NCBI GenBank assembly: GCA_963790775.1
Contig: CAWBPR010000002.1
Location: forward strand, 186,001 to 250,000
Length of the DNA: 64,000 nt
Origin: JASJBU01 sp963790775
Lineage (GTDB): Bacteria > Pseudomonadota > Gammaproteobacteria > Chromatiales > Chromatiaceae
Reading direction: 5' to 3'
Of this stretch, positions 17,482 through 27,292 are shown one piece after another (the first letter of the stretch is position 1; the number at the start of each line of letters is the position of its first letter). Made by a program: the position numbers and the translations under genes. A model generated the notes under the pieces. It saw only the letters and a program-made list of their open reading frames with translations, did not search any database and was not told the DNA's origin.

Positions 17482-18387
17482 GTGAGCATAACCTGGAAAC
17501 AACAGCGGGAACGGGGCAGCAGCAGCGCACTGCGCCTGATACTCTGGATTGCCCTCAATCTGGGACGCAGTAGCGCCAGGCTTTGCCTCTATCCCATCAC
17601 GCTCTATTTCCTGTTGACCGGCTCCGCCCAGCGCAGGGCGTCAAAACAGTTCCTCAGCCTTGCACTCAACAGAAAGCCCCGTTTAGCCGATCTGGCAAAA
17701 CATATTCATACCTTTTCCTCCACTATCCTCGACCGGGTATTCCTGCTGGCGGAAGACAAAGATACCTTCGATGTAACCTACCATCACCCTGAAATAGTGG
17801 TGGACATGGCGCAACAAGGCAGGGGCTGTATCCTGCTCGGCTCGCATCTGGGGAGTTTTGAAATCCTCCGCTCGATGGCCAAGCTGGAACACAACATCCC
17901 AGTCAAGATCCTGATGTATCCGCAACATAACGAGCGCATTACCCGGATTTTTGCCGAAATCAACCCAGCTATGGCAGCAACGGTGATTCCCCTCGGCAGA
18001 ACCGATACCCTGATCCGGGTTGCAGAAGAGATTGCAGACGGCGCGTTGGTGGGTATGCTGGGGGATCGGACTGTCGAAGACGACAAGCTCACACACTGCA
18101 CATTCTTCGGCAAACAGACGACCTTCTCCGAAGGTCCGATGCTGCTGGCCTCGGTGCTGAAAGCGCCGGTCATCCTCTTCTATGGCATCTACCGGGGGGG
18201 CAATCGCTATGACATCTATTTTGAACTGTTTGCCGATCAGGTGACGGTCGATCGCAACAACCGCTCCGCCGATCTCCAGCGATGGACCCAACGCTACGTC
18301 AATCGCCTGGAACACTATGCACGCCAGGCTCCCTACAACTGGTTTAATTTCTACGACTTCTGGAATGAGGATGAAACCGTCTCTTAA
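17482..18387 (+). CDS. LpxL/HtrB-family lysophospholipid acyltransferase (LPLAT)
   Basis: A 301-residue inner-membrane acyltransferase. SHLGSFEILRSMA near residue 115 is the family's HxxxxE/D catalytic motif. DRTVEDDKLTHCTFFGKQTTF and the later APVILFYGIYRGG segment are also typical of LPLAT proteins in aryl-polyene clusters, where the enzyme is thought to place the polyene or an acyl chain on a lipid anchor in the membrane. The GTG at 17482 fits the end of the previous gene; an upstream ATG at 17428 would overlap it by about 50 bases in another frame. The gene overlaps the LolA-like gene by 17 bases. Confidence 0.87.
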   Translation: MSITWKQQRERGSSSALRLILWIALNLGRSSARLCLYPITLYFLLTGSAQRRASKQFLSLALNRKPRLADLAKHIHTFSSTILDRVFLLAEDKDTFDVTYHHPEIVVDMAQQGRGCILLGSHLGSFEILRSMAKLEHNIPVKILMYPQHNERITRIFAEINPAMAATVIPLGRTDTLIRVAEEIADGALVGMLGDRTVEDDKLTHCTFFGKQTTFSEGPMLLASVLKAPVILFYGIYRGGNRYDIYFELFADQVTVDRNNRSADLQRWTQRYVNRLEHYARQAPYNWFNFYDFWNEDETVS

Positions 18388-18964
18388 CCGCCTGCTGCTT
18401 GCACTGCTGCTGTTACCGCTCATGACTTTGCAGGCTGAAATGCCAGATCAGAGAACCTGGTCCCTGGAAAACCTGATGCAGTCGATTGCCAGTATCGAAT
18501 CCCGCAGCAATCGTTTTAGCGAAAGCAAGGAGCTGGCAATTCTCGATCTGACGCTGACCCAAACCGGCATACTCCATTTTCAGTCGCCTGACAGGCTGGA
18601 CAAGCGGATTTTGCAGCCGGAGGCGTCCTCCTTTGAAATTGCAGGCTCGCAACTCACGATCAAATCCGCCGGAAATCCGGATCAGATCATGATGCTGGAC
18701 GACAATCCGCAACTGCGCGCCTTCTCCGAATCCATCCGCGCCGTCCTGGCGGGTGACCTGCAGGCATTACAGCGCCATTTTGAGACCCGTCTGGAAGGCT
18801 CGCCGGAAGACTGGCAACTTTTTCTGGCACCTGTAGACAAGCTGCTCGGGATGCAGATTGATCACATCGAAGTCCAGGGCGAAGCAACGGAACTCAAACG
18901 CTTCATTGTGCTGGAGCATGGTGGAGACCGCACCACAACCACCCTCGAACCACTCCGTGACTAA
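18371..18964 (+). CDS. LolA-like outer-membrane lipoprotein carrier of the cluster
   Basis: An exported 197-residue protein with an N-terminal signal (MKPSLNRLLLALLLLPLM, cleavage near LQA-E). The body (QSIASIESRSNRFSESKELA and ILHFQSPDRLDKRI) is the typical start of LolA-like proteins encoded in aryl-polyene clusters, which have the LolA half-barrel fold and likely shuttle a lipidated product across the periplasm. The ATG at 18371 lies inside the end of the acyltransferase gene. It precedes the MMPL exporter gene with a small overlap, the same order as in characterised clusters. Confidence 0.83.
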   Translation: MKPSLNRLLLALLLLPLMTLQAEMPDQRTWSLENLMQSIASIESRSNRFSESKELAILDLTLTQTGILHFQSPDRLDKRILQPEASSFEIAGSQLTIKSAGNPDQIMMLDDNPQLRAFSESIRAVLAGDLQALQRHFETRLEGSPEDWQLFLAPVDKLLGMQIDHIEVQGEATELKRFIVLEHGGDRTTTTLEPLRD

Positions 18965-21293
18965 CCGGCAAAGAACCACTCTGGCGCTGTGGGTTGTGTT
19001 GCTGCTGCTGGCGCTCTGGTGGACCTTCAACAAAACCACGATTCGCTCCGACCTCAGCCTGTTCCTGCCCACCGGTGCAACCCCCGTTGAACGACTCCTG
19101 CTGAATGAATTGAATAATGGCCCGGCAACCAGACTGCTGCTGATTGGCATCCAAGGTGGAAGTGTGGAGCAGCGGGTAGCCGCCAGCCGGCAGATGGCGC
19201 AACAGCTCAAACAGAGCGAGCTGTTCTCCCGGGTGGATAATGGCGTTGCATCTGTCAGCACCATCCATCAGCGGCCACTGTTCAACTACCGTTATCTGTT
19301 GAGTCAGCATAGCAACCCTGATGCATTCACCACGGAGCGGTTGAAGGAGGCACTGACGGAGCGTCTGCGGGAGCTCCAGTCGCCCATTCCGTCTCCGTTC
19401 AAATCTTTGCTGCCCGCGGACCCCGGCGGCGAATATCAGGCCCTGCTGCGCCAATGGCTGCCGACATCACGCCCGCATCTCACCCAGGGCGTCTGGTCAT
19501 CGGCGGACGGCAGCCGAACCCTGCTGGTTGTGGAGACCAAAGCCAGTGGTTTCGCCCTCGATGCACAGCAGCAGGCCGTTGAGCAATTACACAGTTCATT
19601 TCAGTCGGTTGAGCACAGTGATCAACTGAATCTCATCATCAGCGGACCAGGGGCCTTTGGGGTGCAGTCCCGTTCATTGATCCAGCACGAGACCCGCAAC
19701 CTCAGCCTGCTTGCCTCAGCCGGCGTCATGCTGCTGCTGTTTGCCGCCTACGGTTCGAAACGCTATCTGCTCCTCGCGATCGTGCCGCTTGCCTCGGCAT
19801 TCCTCGCGGGCATCGTGGCCACCAGCCTGCTCTTCGATGTCCTGCATGGCATCACCCTGGCATTCGGCATCACCCTGCTCGGCGTGACGATCGACTACCC
19901 GCTGCACCTCTTCAGCCATCTGCGTAAAGGTGAAACAACCGCCCTTGCCATGCAACGAATCTGGGGCACCCTCCGGCTCGGGGTGATTACGACCTGTATC
20001 GGCTATCTGGTACTGATCACCACCGATTTCACCGGTCTGCAACAGCTTGGGGTTTTCACGGTTGCCGGCCTGCTCGCAGCTGCGCTGAGCAGCCGTCTGA
20101 TTCTCCCCTTGCTGCTCCCGGATGACACCAAGGCAGCAAAACTACGCGGGATCAGGCTGCTTGCTCCCCTGCTGAAACCAGCACCGGCACTCTCCCGGCT
20201 GGTGCTGGTCATGGGCCTGGCAGTGGCCATTTCATTGCTGTTCACCAGCAACTCGATCTGGCAGGATGACATCGGCAAACTCACACCCATCTCCGGCGCA
20301 ATACTCAAACAGGACCGGGAACTCAGAGGCCAACTGCGTGCTCCTGAACCCAATCAACTCATTATTGTCACCGGTCATGACCTGGAAGCCACCCTGCAGA
20401 CCGCCGAGCGCTTGAACACACTGCTGGAGCCTCTGATCGAACAGGGGGCCATCGGTGGGTTCGACTCCGCCAGCCGCTATCTGCCGAGCATTCAAACCCA
20501 GCTTGCCAGGCGTGCCGCCATCCCCCCGACGGAAATCATCGAGGCCCGTCTGATGGCAGCCCTAGAGGGTCTGCCGTTCCGTAAGGACGGCTTCAAAGAC
20601 TTCATTGCCGACCTCGAAGAAACCCGTCAGCAGACGCCTCTAACCGAAGACGATCTCGACGATACCCCACCCGGCATGCGCCTGAAGGCCCTATTGAGAA
20701 AACAACCAGAAGGGTGGCTGTTGATGACGCCGCTGAGTCAGGTGAATGACGCTGCCGTGGTGGCTGATCTGTTACAGCAGCATCTGCCCGCCGCGCAATA
20801 CCTGAACCTGAGAACCGAAACCAGCCGTCTGGTGAGCGGCTTTCGCCATCAGATCAATGAGCGCCTGGCATGGGGCGGCATGTTGATGCTGCTGGTGCTG
20901 AGCATCGGTCTCAAATCCTTTGTCCGCGTCATGCAGACCCTGCTGCCGGTGATCCTGGCAATACTGTTGACTACGGGACTGCTCTACTGGGCCGGCATTG
21001 CACTGACCCTGTTTCACCTGGTGTCACTCATGCTGGTGCTGGGTATCGGCGTCGACTACAGCCTGTTTTTCAGCCGCTGTGAAACGAATATCAAGGAACG
21101 CACGCGCACCCTGCATGCCCTGCTGGTGTGCGCTCTGAGTACCGGCCTGGTGTTCGGTATACTCGGGAGTTCCGAACTTCCCGTACTACAGGCGATAGGC
21201 CAGACCGTGGCGATCGGTGTGGGAATCAGCTTTCTGACCACCTTCGCCCTCGCCCGCAACCAGGCCAGTCCTATCCGGTTAATCCTTCAATGA
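18957..21293 (+). CDS. MMPL/RND-type lipid exporter
   Basis: A 778-residue membrane transporter. One helix near the N-terminus (TLALWVVLLLLALWW) is followed by a large periplasmic domain, then five or six helices from LSLLASAGVMLLLFAAYG. The second half repeats the pattern from LAWGGMLMLLVLSIGLKSF. GVTIDYPLHLFSHL and GIGVDYSLFFSRC are the paired GxxxDYxxx motifs carrying the proton-relay Asp of MMPL/RND proteins. Such exporters in aryl-polyene clusters move the lipid-linked pigment from the inner membrane. GTG at 18957 matches the usual short N-terminus; ATG at 18918 is possible. The gene is intact, unlike its downstream neighbours. Confidence 0.88.
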   Translation: MTNRQRTTLALWVVLLLLALWWTFNKTTIRSDLSLFLPTGATPVERLLLNELNNGPATRLLLIGIQGGSVEQRVAASRQMAQQLKQSELFSRVDNGVASVSTIHQRPLFNYRYLLSQHSNPDAFTTERLKEALTERLRELQSPIPSPFKSLLPADPGGEYQALLRQWLPTSRPHLTQGVWSSADGSRTLLVVETKASGFALDAQQQAVEQLHSSFQSVEHSDQLNLIISGPGAFGVQSRSLIQHETRNLSLLASAGVMLLLFAAYGSKRYLLLAIVPLASAFLAGIVATSLLFDVLHGITLAFGITLLGVTIDYPLHLFSHLRKGETTALAMQRIWGTLRLGVITTCIGYLVLITTDFTGLQQLGVFTVAGLLAAALSSRLILPLLLPDDTKAAKLRGIRLLAPLLKPAPALSRLVLVMGLAVAISLLFTSNSIWQDDIGKLTPISGAILKQDRELRGQLRAPEPNQLIIVTGHDLEATLQTAERLNTLLEPLIEQGAIGGFDSASRYLPSIQTQLARRAAIPPTEIIEARLMAALEGLPFRKDGFKDFIADLEETRQQTPLTEDDLDDTPPGMRLKALLRKQPEGWLLMTPLSQVNDAAVVADLLQQHLPAAQYLNLRTETSRLVSGFRHQINERLAWGGMLMLLVLSIGLKSFVRVMQTLLPVILAILLTTGLLYWAGIALTLFHLVSLMLVLGIGVDYSLFFSRCETNIKERTRTLHALLVCALSTGLVFGILGSSELPVLQAIGQTVAIGVGISFLTTFALARNQASPIRLILQ

Positions 21294-21333
21294 AGTATTA
21301 TTTACCGCCTAACGAAAGCATAAGATCCGATCC

Positions 21334-22789
21334 ATGAGCCGGTCATATCCCCTAATTCATCATGCCCCGGATCAGGTCATCGCCTGGTACAAAGGCAGTC
21401 CGGTAAGCGCCGGGGAGTTCCTCAGCGATGTACTGCATACTGCGGAGTGGTTGCCCCGCTCTGCTCATGTGATCAATCTTTGTGATGACCGCTACCACTT
21501 CATGCTGGGGTTTGCCGCCTGCCTGTTGCAGAAACAATTGACCCTGCTGCCGCCCAACGCAACGCCTGGTGTCATCAATGAGTTGGTCAGGGAATATCCG
21601 GACTGTATCTGCCTGACCGACAAGGCTTTGGATGACCTGGTGATTCCCCAATTCCAGATCGCCCGAGAATCTGTCAAGCCGGGGAACGACTGCGCAGTCA
21701 ATTCCGCAAATAGAACAGGATAGACTGGCGGCAATCCTTTTCACCTCAGGCAGCACCGGCAAACCCACGGCAAATCTGAAGTACTGGGGAGATCTGCAAA
21801 GCGGGGCTCGACTGGCCGCGAATCGGTTTGGCCTCCACGCGGACCAGGTCAATTCCCTGGTCGCAACCGTCCCGCCCCAACATATGTATGGTCTGGAGAC
21901 CTCAGTCCTGATTCCCTGGTTTGGCGGTATCGGGGTTCACTCCGGCCGCCCGCTGTTTCCCGCGGATGTGCGGGATGCGCTCGCCTCCCTGGAGACTCCC
22001 CGGGTACTGATCACCACACCGCTGCACCTGCGCGCCTGTGTTGTGGCCGAGTTGCAATGGCCCGAAATCAAGTTCCTGATCTCCGCCACCGCACCGCTTT
22101 CGAAATCTCTGGCAGAGACAGCGGAACAGGTGCTCAGCACTCAGGTGCTGGAGATCTACGGATCTACTGAAACAGGCTCAATCGCTTCGCGACGCACCAT
22201 TGCGGGGGACAGCTGGACCCTGTATGAAGAGATGCAGCTCTCCCGGACAGATGAATTATTTCAGGCACAGGGGCCCACAGTTGCCTCAACCCGTTGCGCT
22301 GGGCGACCGGCTGGAGCTCCTCGAGCCCCCTTTTTCAGACTGCTGGGTCGGCAGTCCGACATGCTCAAAATCGCCGGCAAGCGGGCCTCCCTGGGAGATC
22401 TCAATCACAAGCTGAATGCCATCGAGGGGGTGCAGGACGGTGCTTTTGTAGCGCCCGACAGCGCTGACAAAGAGATCACCCGACTGGCTGCCCTGGTGGT
22501 GGCCCCCGGCTTGAGCAAGGAAACCGTGCTTGAAGAACTGGCCCGATCCCTGGATCCGGCATTTCTGCCCCGTCCCCTCTATCTGGTGGAGAAACTACCC
22601 AGGAGCAGCACGGGAAAGCTGCCCCGGGAACCGTTGTTGCGAATGATGAACGAATTACAGACCTCCCATGCAAACAGCCAACCCGCCGGAGACTGGCCGC
22701 TGACAGGATGGCGACATACCGCAGATCCGAAAGACCACTCAAGGGAAGGAACTGGAATGCTAATAAACATTGTATGCAAACAGCTTTAA
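21334..22789 (+). pseudogene. Acyl/aryl-ACP ligase (AMP-binding), about three frameshifts
   Basis: Adenylate-forming ligase expected to activate the starter acid and load it on ACP. The P-loop-like motif FTSGSTGKP, the motif EIYGSTETGSIASR and the C-terminal lysine region SSTGKLPREPLLRM are all present, but in pieces. The first piece stops at 21721-21723 after a net +1 shift near 21690. A second +1 near 22273 and a compensating -1 near 22328 interrupt the segment between PQLPQPVALGDRLELLEPP and FFRLLGRQSDMLKIAGKRAS. Joined, the protein is about 450-485 residues and complete in domains. The last 40 residues look unnatural and the true end is uncertain. Either a damaged gene or sequence error. 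Confidence 0.8.
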
Positions 22790-22870
22790 TCGTTAGAATG
22801 CCGCTTTTTGCTGCCCCAGCATCGGCACAAGGATGCGCTGGTCTCATGGCCGGTGACGATTGACCTGATC

Positions 22871-24066
22871 ATGCCAATTACACCGTTAAGTATTGCCCAC
22901 TATACCCTGGCCAACGCCCTCGGCAGAGGTGTGCAGGATTCCTTAAATGCCCTGCAGTCGAACCGCTCCGGACTGCGTCCCTGCGATTTCGAGGATGCCG
23001 TCTTGGAGACCTGGATCGGCCGGGTGGATGGCCTTGAAGAAGCTCCCCTGCCCGAGAGCATGGCGGAATTCGAATGCCGCAACAACCGGCTGGCCAGACT
23101 CACCCTGGAACTGGATGGGTTCTGCCGATCGTGTCGCGGATGCCGCCAGAGAGTTCGGTGCAGACCGCATCGGCGTCTTCATCGGCACCAGCACATCCGG
23201 TATCCGCGCCACGGAAAATGCCTATCACTGACGCAACAGGGAGACCGACCGTTGCCGCATGATTACAACCCTTCACACAGCCATAACATCTTCTCGCCAA
23301 CCTGGTTCGTGCGGCAATATCTCGGCCTGACAGGTCCTGCCCTGGCGATCTCGACCGCCTGCTCATCCAGTGCCAAGGTGTTCGCCGCCGCGCATCGATA
23401 TATCGAGTCAGGACTGTGTGATGCGGCGGTGGTCGGCGGCGTCGACAGTCTCTGCCTGACTACCTTTACGGTTTCAATGCGCTGGAGCTTGATCTCAGCC
23501 TCCCCCTGCCGCCCCTGGGATGTCCAGCGGGATGGCATCAATATCGGTGAAGCCGCCGGATTTGCCCTGCTGCAACGCTCCCGTCCCCAGGACTCGCCGA
23601 GATCTGTTGCTCGGCTATGGTGAGAGCTGCGACGCCTATCATATGTCGACCCCGCACCCGCAGGGAAAAGGCGCCGCGCTGGCCATGCAGCAGGCCATTG
23701 ATCGGGCGGGACTGAGCGCCAGTGATATCGACTATGTAAATCTGCATGGCACCTCCACCCACGCCAATGACGCGGCGGAGGACAGCGCTATCGTCACAAC
23801 CCTGGGAGATCAGGTCCCCTGCAGCTCGACCAAAGGCTGGACCGGCCACACCCTGGGAGCCGCCGGCATTACCGAGGCGATCTTCTGCGCTGCTCAGCCT
23901 GCGGCATGGATTCATCCCGGGAACATTGCAGACCCAGCAACAGGACCCCGCGCTGCAGGCATCCATCCAACGGGAAAGCAGGCCCGCCAATCCAACCTAT
24001 ATACTGAGCAACTCGTTTGGCTTCGGCGGCAACAACTGCAGCCTGTTGTTTGGGAAATCCGTATGA
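22871..24066 (+). pseudogene. 3-ketoacyl-ACP synthase, about six frameshifts
   Basis: Chain-extending condensing enzyme of the polyene cluster. The probable start is ATG 22871 (MPITPLSIAHYTLANALGRG). All three catalytic positions can be read: Cys in AISTACSSSAKVFA, His in NLHGTSTHANDAAED and His in STKGWTGHTLGAAGITEA. The frame breaks near 23122, 23229, 23462, 23491, 23587 and 23893, with conserved family sequence resuming each time in another frame. The last part ends SNSFGFGGNNCSLLFGKSV at TGA 24066. Joined, it would be close to 400 residues, the normal KS length. The stop overlaps the next start (ATGA). Confidence 0.82.
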
Positions 24067-24861
24067 AGCCGGTGTTTATCCAGGGGGTAGGCATAACTAG
24101 CTCCCGGGCTATCGGCCTGGGATGAGGCACAGCGCATCCTGAACGGTGCAAGTCCGTTACCAACCCGAGGATCTGCCTGCACTCAAACCGGAGATGCTCA
24201 AACCCAACGAGCGGCGGCGTCTCGAGCAACACCATCAAACTGGCTTTAGAGGCGATTCATGATGGCCTGGGCGCGCGCTCCCTGGCGAATGATCTGGCCA
24301 CGGTCTTCACCTCATCCGAAGGTGACATGGAGATCGTCGATCAGGATCTGTAGAGCCCTGGACACCACTGACCGGCCTGTCTCGCCCACCCATTTTCACA
24401 ATTCAGTGCACAATGCGCCGGCCGGCTATGCCTCCATCGCCGCGGGTTCCCGGAGTGCATCCACCAGCATCGCCGCACTACACGGCAGCTTCGCCAGCGG
24501 CCTGCTTGAGGCGGCGATCCAGACCTGCACCGAGCAGCAGCCGGTGATGCTGGTCGCTTATGACTATCCGGTTCCGTTTCCACTGAGTGATCCGATTCCG
24601 ATCACCCTGCCCTTCGCCACCAGCCTGCTGCTCTCGGTAGACCCTGCTGCGGGCGACAATCTGGCAGAGCTGGATCTGCAATTGGCTCGGACTGGCGAAG
24701 AGACCGCCTGACCGATGCAGCAGCTCGAGCAGCTCAGACTGAACAACCCGGCAGCCAGGGCTCTCCCGCTATTGCAGGCCCTCGCTTCAGGCGACACAAC
24801 GACAACTCATCCTGCCCTATCTGCCGGAGCTGAAGCTGGCCGTCGGGATTAAGCCATGCTA
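24063..24861 (+). pseudogene. Chain-length-factor-like KS partner, about seven frameshifts
   Basis: A short KS-related protein (about 260 residues after repair) lacking the catalytic cysteine context, like the chain-length-factor-type partners in aryl-polyene clusters. Recognisable pieces in order: MKPVFIQGVGIT, WDEAQRILNGASP, LPALKPEMLKPNERRRL, then DLATVFTSSEGDMEIVD, HFHNSVHNAPAGYASIAAGS, HGSFASGLLEAAIQTC and LILPYLPELKLAVG. Each junction is a single extra base, near 24097, 24155, 24213, 24344, 24683, 24722 and 24799. The upstream overlap with the KS and the downstream overlap with the dehydratase are both retained, which argues that the gene order is functional in the true genome. Confidence 0.75.
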
Positions 24862-25297
24862 GCGCGCAGTGAACTCTGCCAGTCTGATCCCCCATGCCGG
24901 CAGCATGTGCCTGCTGGACGAGGTCCTTGCCTGGGACCGGGAATCCGTCGTCTGTCTGAGTCGATCCCATCGACGTGAGGACCACCCGCTGCGCGACGGC
25001 GAACAGCTGGCCGCCATCCACGCCATCGAGTATGGTGCCCAGGCGATGGCGGTGCACGGGGGGCTGATGGCGCGGGAAACCGGTGAATCCATCCGGCCCG
25101 GCTTCCTGGTCAGTCTGCGCAACGTGGAGTTGCAGGTTGAGCGCCTGGATCTGATCGAACCGCCGCTCACCGTCTCGGCCAGGCAACTACTCGCGGATGG
25201 CGGCAATCTGCTCTATCAGTTCGAAATCCATGCGCATCAATCGCTCATCGCCAGGGGTCAGGCCGCCGTCATGGCGCAAGCGGACGAGAAGCAATGA
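24856..25297 (+). pseudogene. Second hotdog dehydratase (ApeP-like), one frameshift near start
   Basis: A hotdog dehydratase of about 147 residues. SLIPHAGSMCLLDEVLAWD followed later by HAIEYGAQAMAVHGGLMARE matches ApeP/FabZ-like proteins, with His in IPHAG and the IEYGAQA helix as expected active-site elements. The ATG at 24856 (MLARSEL) is out of frame with the rest; removing one base near 24877 joins them. Otherwise a GTG at 24869 gives a 142-residue protein. It probably pairs with the protein at 17183 to make the dehydratase. Its stop overlaps the start of the ketoreductase (ATGA). Confidence 0.8.
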
Positions 25298-26014
25298 AAC
25301 GTGCCTTGATCACCGGCGGCAGTGGCGATATCGGCAGCTGCAATCTGCCTGCGTCTTGCTGCCCATGGTGCGCATATCATCGTGCATGCCAACCGGCAGC
25401 TCGAACGCGCCGAGGCCATAGTCGAGGAAATCCGCAGCAGCGGCGGCTCCGCCGAAGCAATTGCCTTTGATATCTCGGATAGCGCCGCCACGGAACGCTC
25501 TCTGCAACAACTGCTGCAACAGGGTCCGATACAGATTCTGGTACACAATGCGGGCATCCACGATGACGCCCCCATGGCGGGTATGTCCTCAACTCAGTGG
25601 CAACGGGTGATCGATGTCTCGCTGAATGGCTTTTTCAATGTCACCCAACCGCTGCTCCTGCCGATGATGGCGACCCGCTGGGGACGCATCATCAGCATTT
25701 CATCCATCGCAGGCGTCATGGGCAACCGGGGGCAGGCCAACTATGCCGCCGCCAAATCAGGCCTGCATGGCGCGAGCAAGTCACTGGCGATCGAGCTTGC
25801 TTCCCGCGGCATCACCGCCAATGTGGTAGCCCCAGGCATTATCGAAAGCCGCATGACGACGAATATTTTCGACCGCGACAGCATCAAAAGACTGGTACCG
25901 ATGCAGCGCACCGGCAGACCGGAAGAGGTAGCGGCTCTGGTAAATTTTCTTGCCTCGGATGAGGCCGCCTATATTTCCGGCCAGGTAATCTCAATCAATG
26001 GAGCCATGGCCTGA
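25294..26014 (+). pseudogene. 3-oxoacyl-ACP reductase (SDR, FabG-like), one frameshift
   Basis: Short-chain dehydrogenase expected to reduce the ketoacyl-ACP intermediate with NADPH. The start MKRALITGGSGDIG holds the cofactor glycine motif, then one extra base near 25333 shifts the frame; the rest reads AAICLRLAAHGAHIIVHANR onward. LVHNAGIHDDAP (NAG), the serine in IISISSIAGVMGNRG and YAAAKSGLHGASKSLA (YxxxK) complete the catalytic set. Repaired length is about 239 residues, normal for FabG-type enzymes. It follows the dehydratase with a 4-base overlap and ends 1 base before the glycosyltransferase ATG. Confidence 0.86.
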
Positions 26015-26015
26015 C

Positions 26016-26760
26016 ATGCAAGCCGCCGCCGTGATCCCCATCTACAATGAAGCCGCCACCATCCGCAGCGTGGTGCAGAGTGCACTCCAGCAAACCCCAT
26101 GGGTGATCGTGGTGGATGACGGCTCTGAAGATGACAGCGTGGGGCAGTTGGAAGGCCTGGATGTCATCCTGTTGCGCAACCCGCATAACATGGGCAAAGG
26201 TTACAGTCTGCATAGGGGCTTGCAGCATGCCCTGTCGCTGGATGTCCAGGTGGTCGTCACCCTGGATGGGGATGCGCAGCACAACCCCGATGAAATTTCA
26301 CGGCTGTTACAGACAGGCTGCAAGCCACCCGCACAGGATCATTATTGCCGCCCGGCTCAAACAACGGGAGAACGCACCGCGACTGCGCCTGTTTGCGAAT
26401 AAGTTTGCCGATTTCTGGGTCTCCTGGGCGGCAGGTTACCCGGTGGTCGACTCGCAATCCGGCTTTCGTCTCTACCCGCGCAAGGCATTGGAAGTGGTGC
26501 ATGTGCAGATCAGCCGGGAGAGAGGCTTCGTCTTCGAGAGTGAAATACTGATTGAAGCCGCCCGGCACAGAATCTATAGTATCTCGGTCCCCGTCGAATC
26601 GATCTATCGGCAAGGCGGGCGGGCCAGCCACTACAGACCATGGACAGATACCTGGCGTATCGTAGGCATGATAGCAGGGCGTCTGCTACGCAAGGGACTT
26701 TATTTAAGGGGTTTATTACAGGCCATTCATTTGATGCCTGATCCAAGGAAAGTTAATTGA
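26016..26760 (+). pseudogene. GT2-family glycosyltransferase, one frameshift
   Basis: A GT-A-fold glycosyltransferase like polyprenol-phosphate sugar transferases. It begins AAVIPIYNEAATIRSVVQSA, and shows VIVVDDGSEDDS and VVTLDGDAQHNPDEIS, where the DGD takes the place of the metal-binding DxD. Frame 1 ends early; one extra base near 26313 restores HPHRIIIAARLKQRENAP and the rest to 26760 (about 248 residues). A GT2 protein occurs in many aryl-polyene clusters and may act on the lipid carrier or the pigment. It is the last gene before a 76-base gap and the separate lipoprotein gene. Confidence 0.83.
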
Positions 26761-26836
26761 AGGAACGTCCCATCATCCTGATTACCCGAATCTTCATCTA
26801 ACTTTCATCCATCATCAAACCAAAGGGAGCAATCTG

Positions 26837-27229
26837 ATGAAACATCTAAAAATTATTCTGTTCGGCGCAGCACTTGTTTTTACGCTGGGCCTGATGGGCT
26901 GCCGCACTGCACCAGTCTATAATGTGGAACAATCGCCGATCGCAGTCAGTGCGCAGGCCACACTCAAGGATATCAAAAAAGTAATCATTGTTGCGGGTGT
27001 TGGTTTGGGTTGGAAAATGCAAGAAAATGCTCCAGGCCTGATTACCGGCACCCTCAATCTACGCAAGCATACTGCCGTGGTTGAAATTCCCTACTCCATG
27101 ACCGATTACAGCATCCTCTATAAAGACAGCGCTGAATTGGGCTACGATGGTTCCAGCATCCATAAAAACTACAACGGCTGGGTGCAAAATCTGGATCGGG
27201 CTATCCAGGCAGGCTTGTCCGTATTGTAA
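26837..27229 (+). CDS. Small lipoprotein of unknown function
   Basis: A 130-residue lipoprotein. The signal peptide ends in a lipobox LMGC at residues about 19-22 (LGLMGCRTAPVYN), so the mature protein is anchored by its N-terminal cysteine and, with Arg at +2, is probably sorted to the outer membrane. The mature domain (ATLKDIKKVIIVAGVGLGWK and NYNGWVQNLDRAIQAGL) resembles small lipoproteins found scattered in proteobacteria, without known function. GGGAG lies at a good distance from the ATG. A strong GC-rich hairpin follows the stop by 16 bases. Confidence 0.8.
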   Translation: MKHLKIILFGAALVFTLGLMGCRTAPVYNVEQSPIAVSAQATLKDIKKVIIVAGVGLGWKMQENAPGLITGTLNLRKHTAVVEIPYSMTDYSILYKDSAELGYDGSSIHKNYNGWVQNLDRAIQAGLSVL

Positions 27230-27245
27230 TAGACACACTGACTCA

Positions 27246-27269
27246 CTGCGGGGGCGCTCGCCCCCGCAG
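27246..27269. terminator. GC-rich hairpin after the lipoprotein gene
   Basis: A perfect 11-bp inverted repeat (27246-27256 with 27259-27269) with a 2-base gap, nearly all G+C. No T-run follows on either strand, so it is a strong mRNA 3' structure or weak terminator, not a classical intrinsic terminator. Confidence 0.5.
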
Positions 27270-27292
27270 AAACAGCTTCAAACCCCAGAGCA

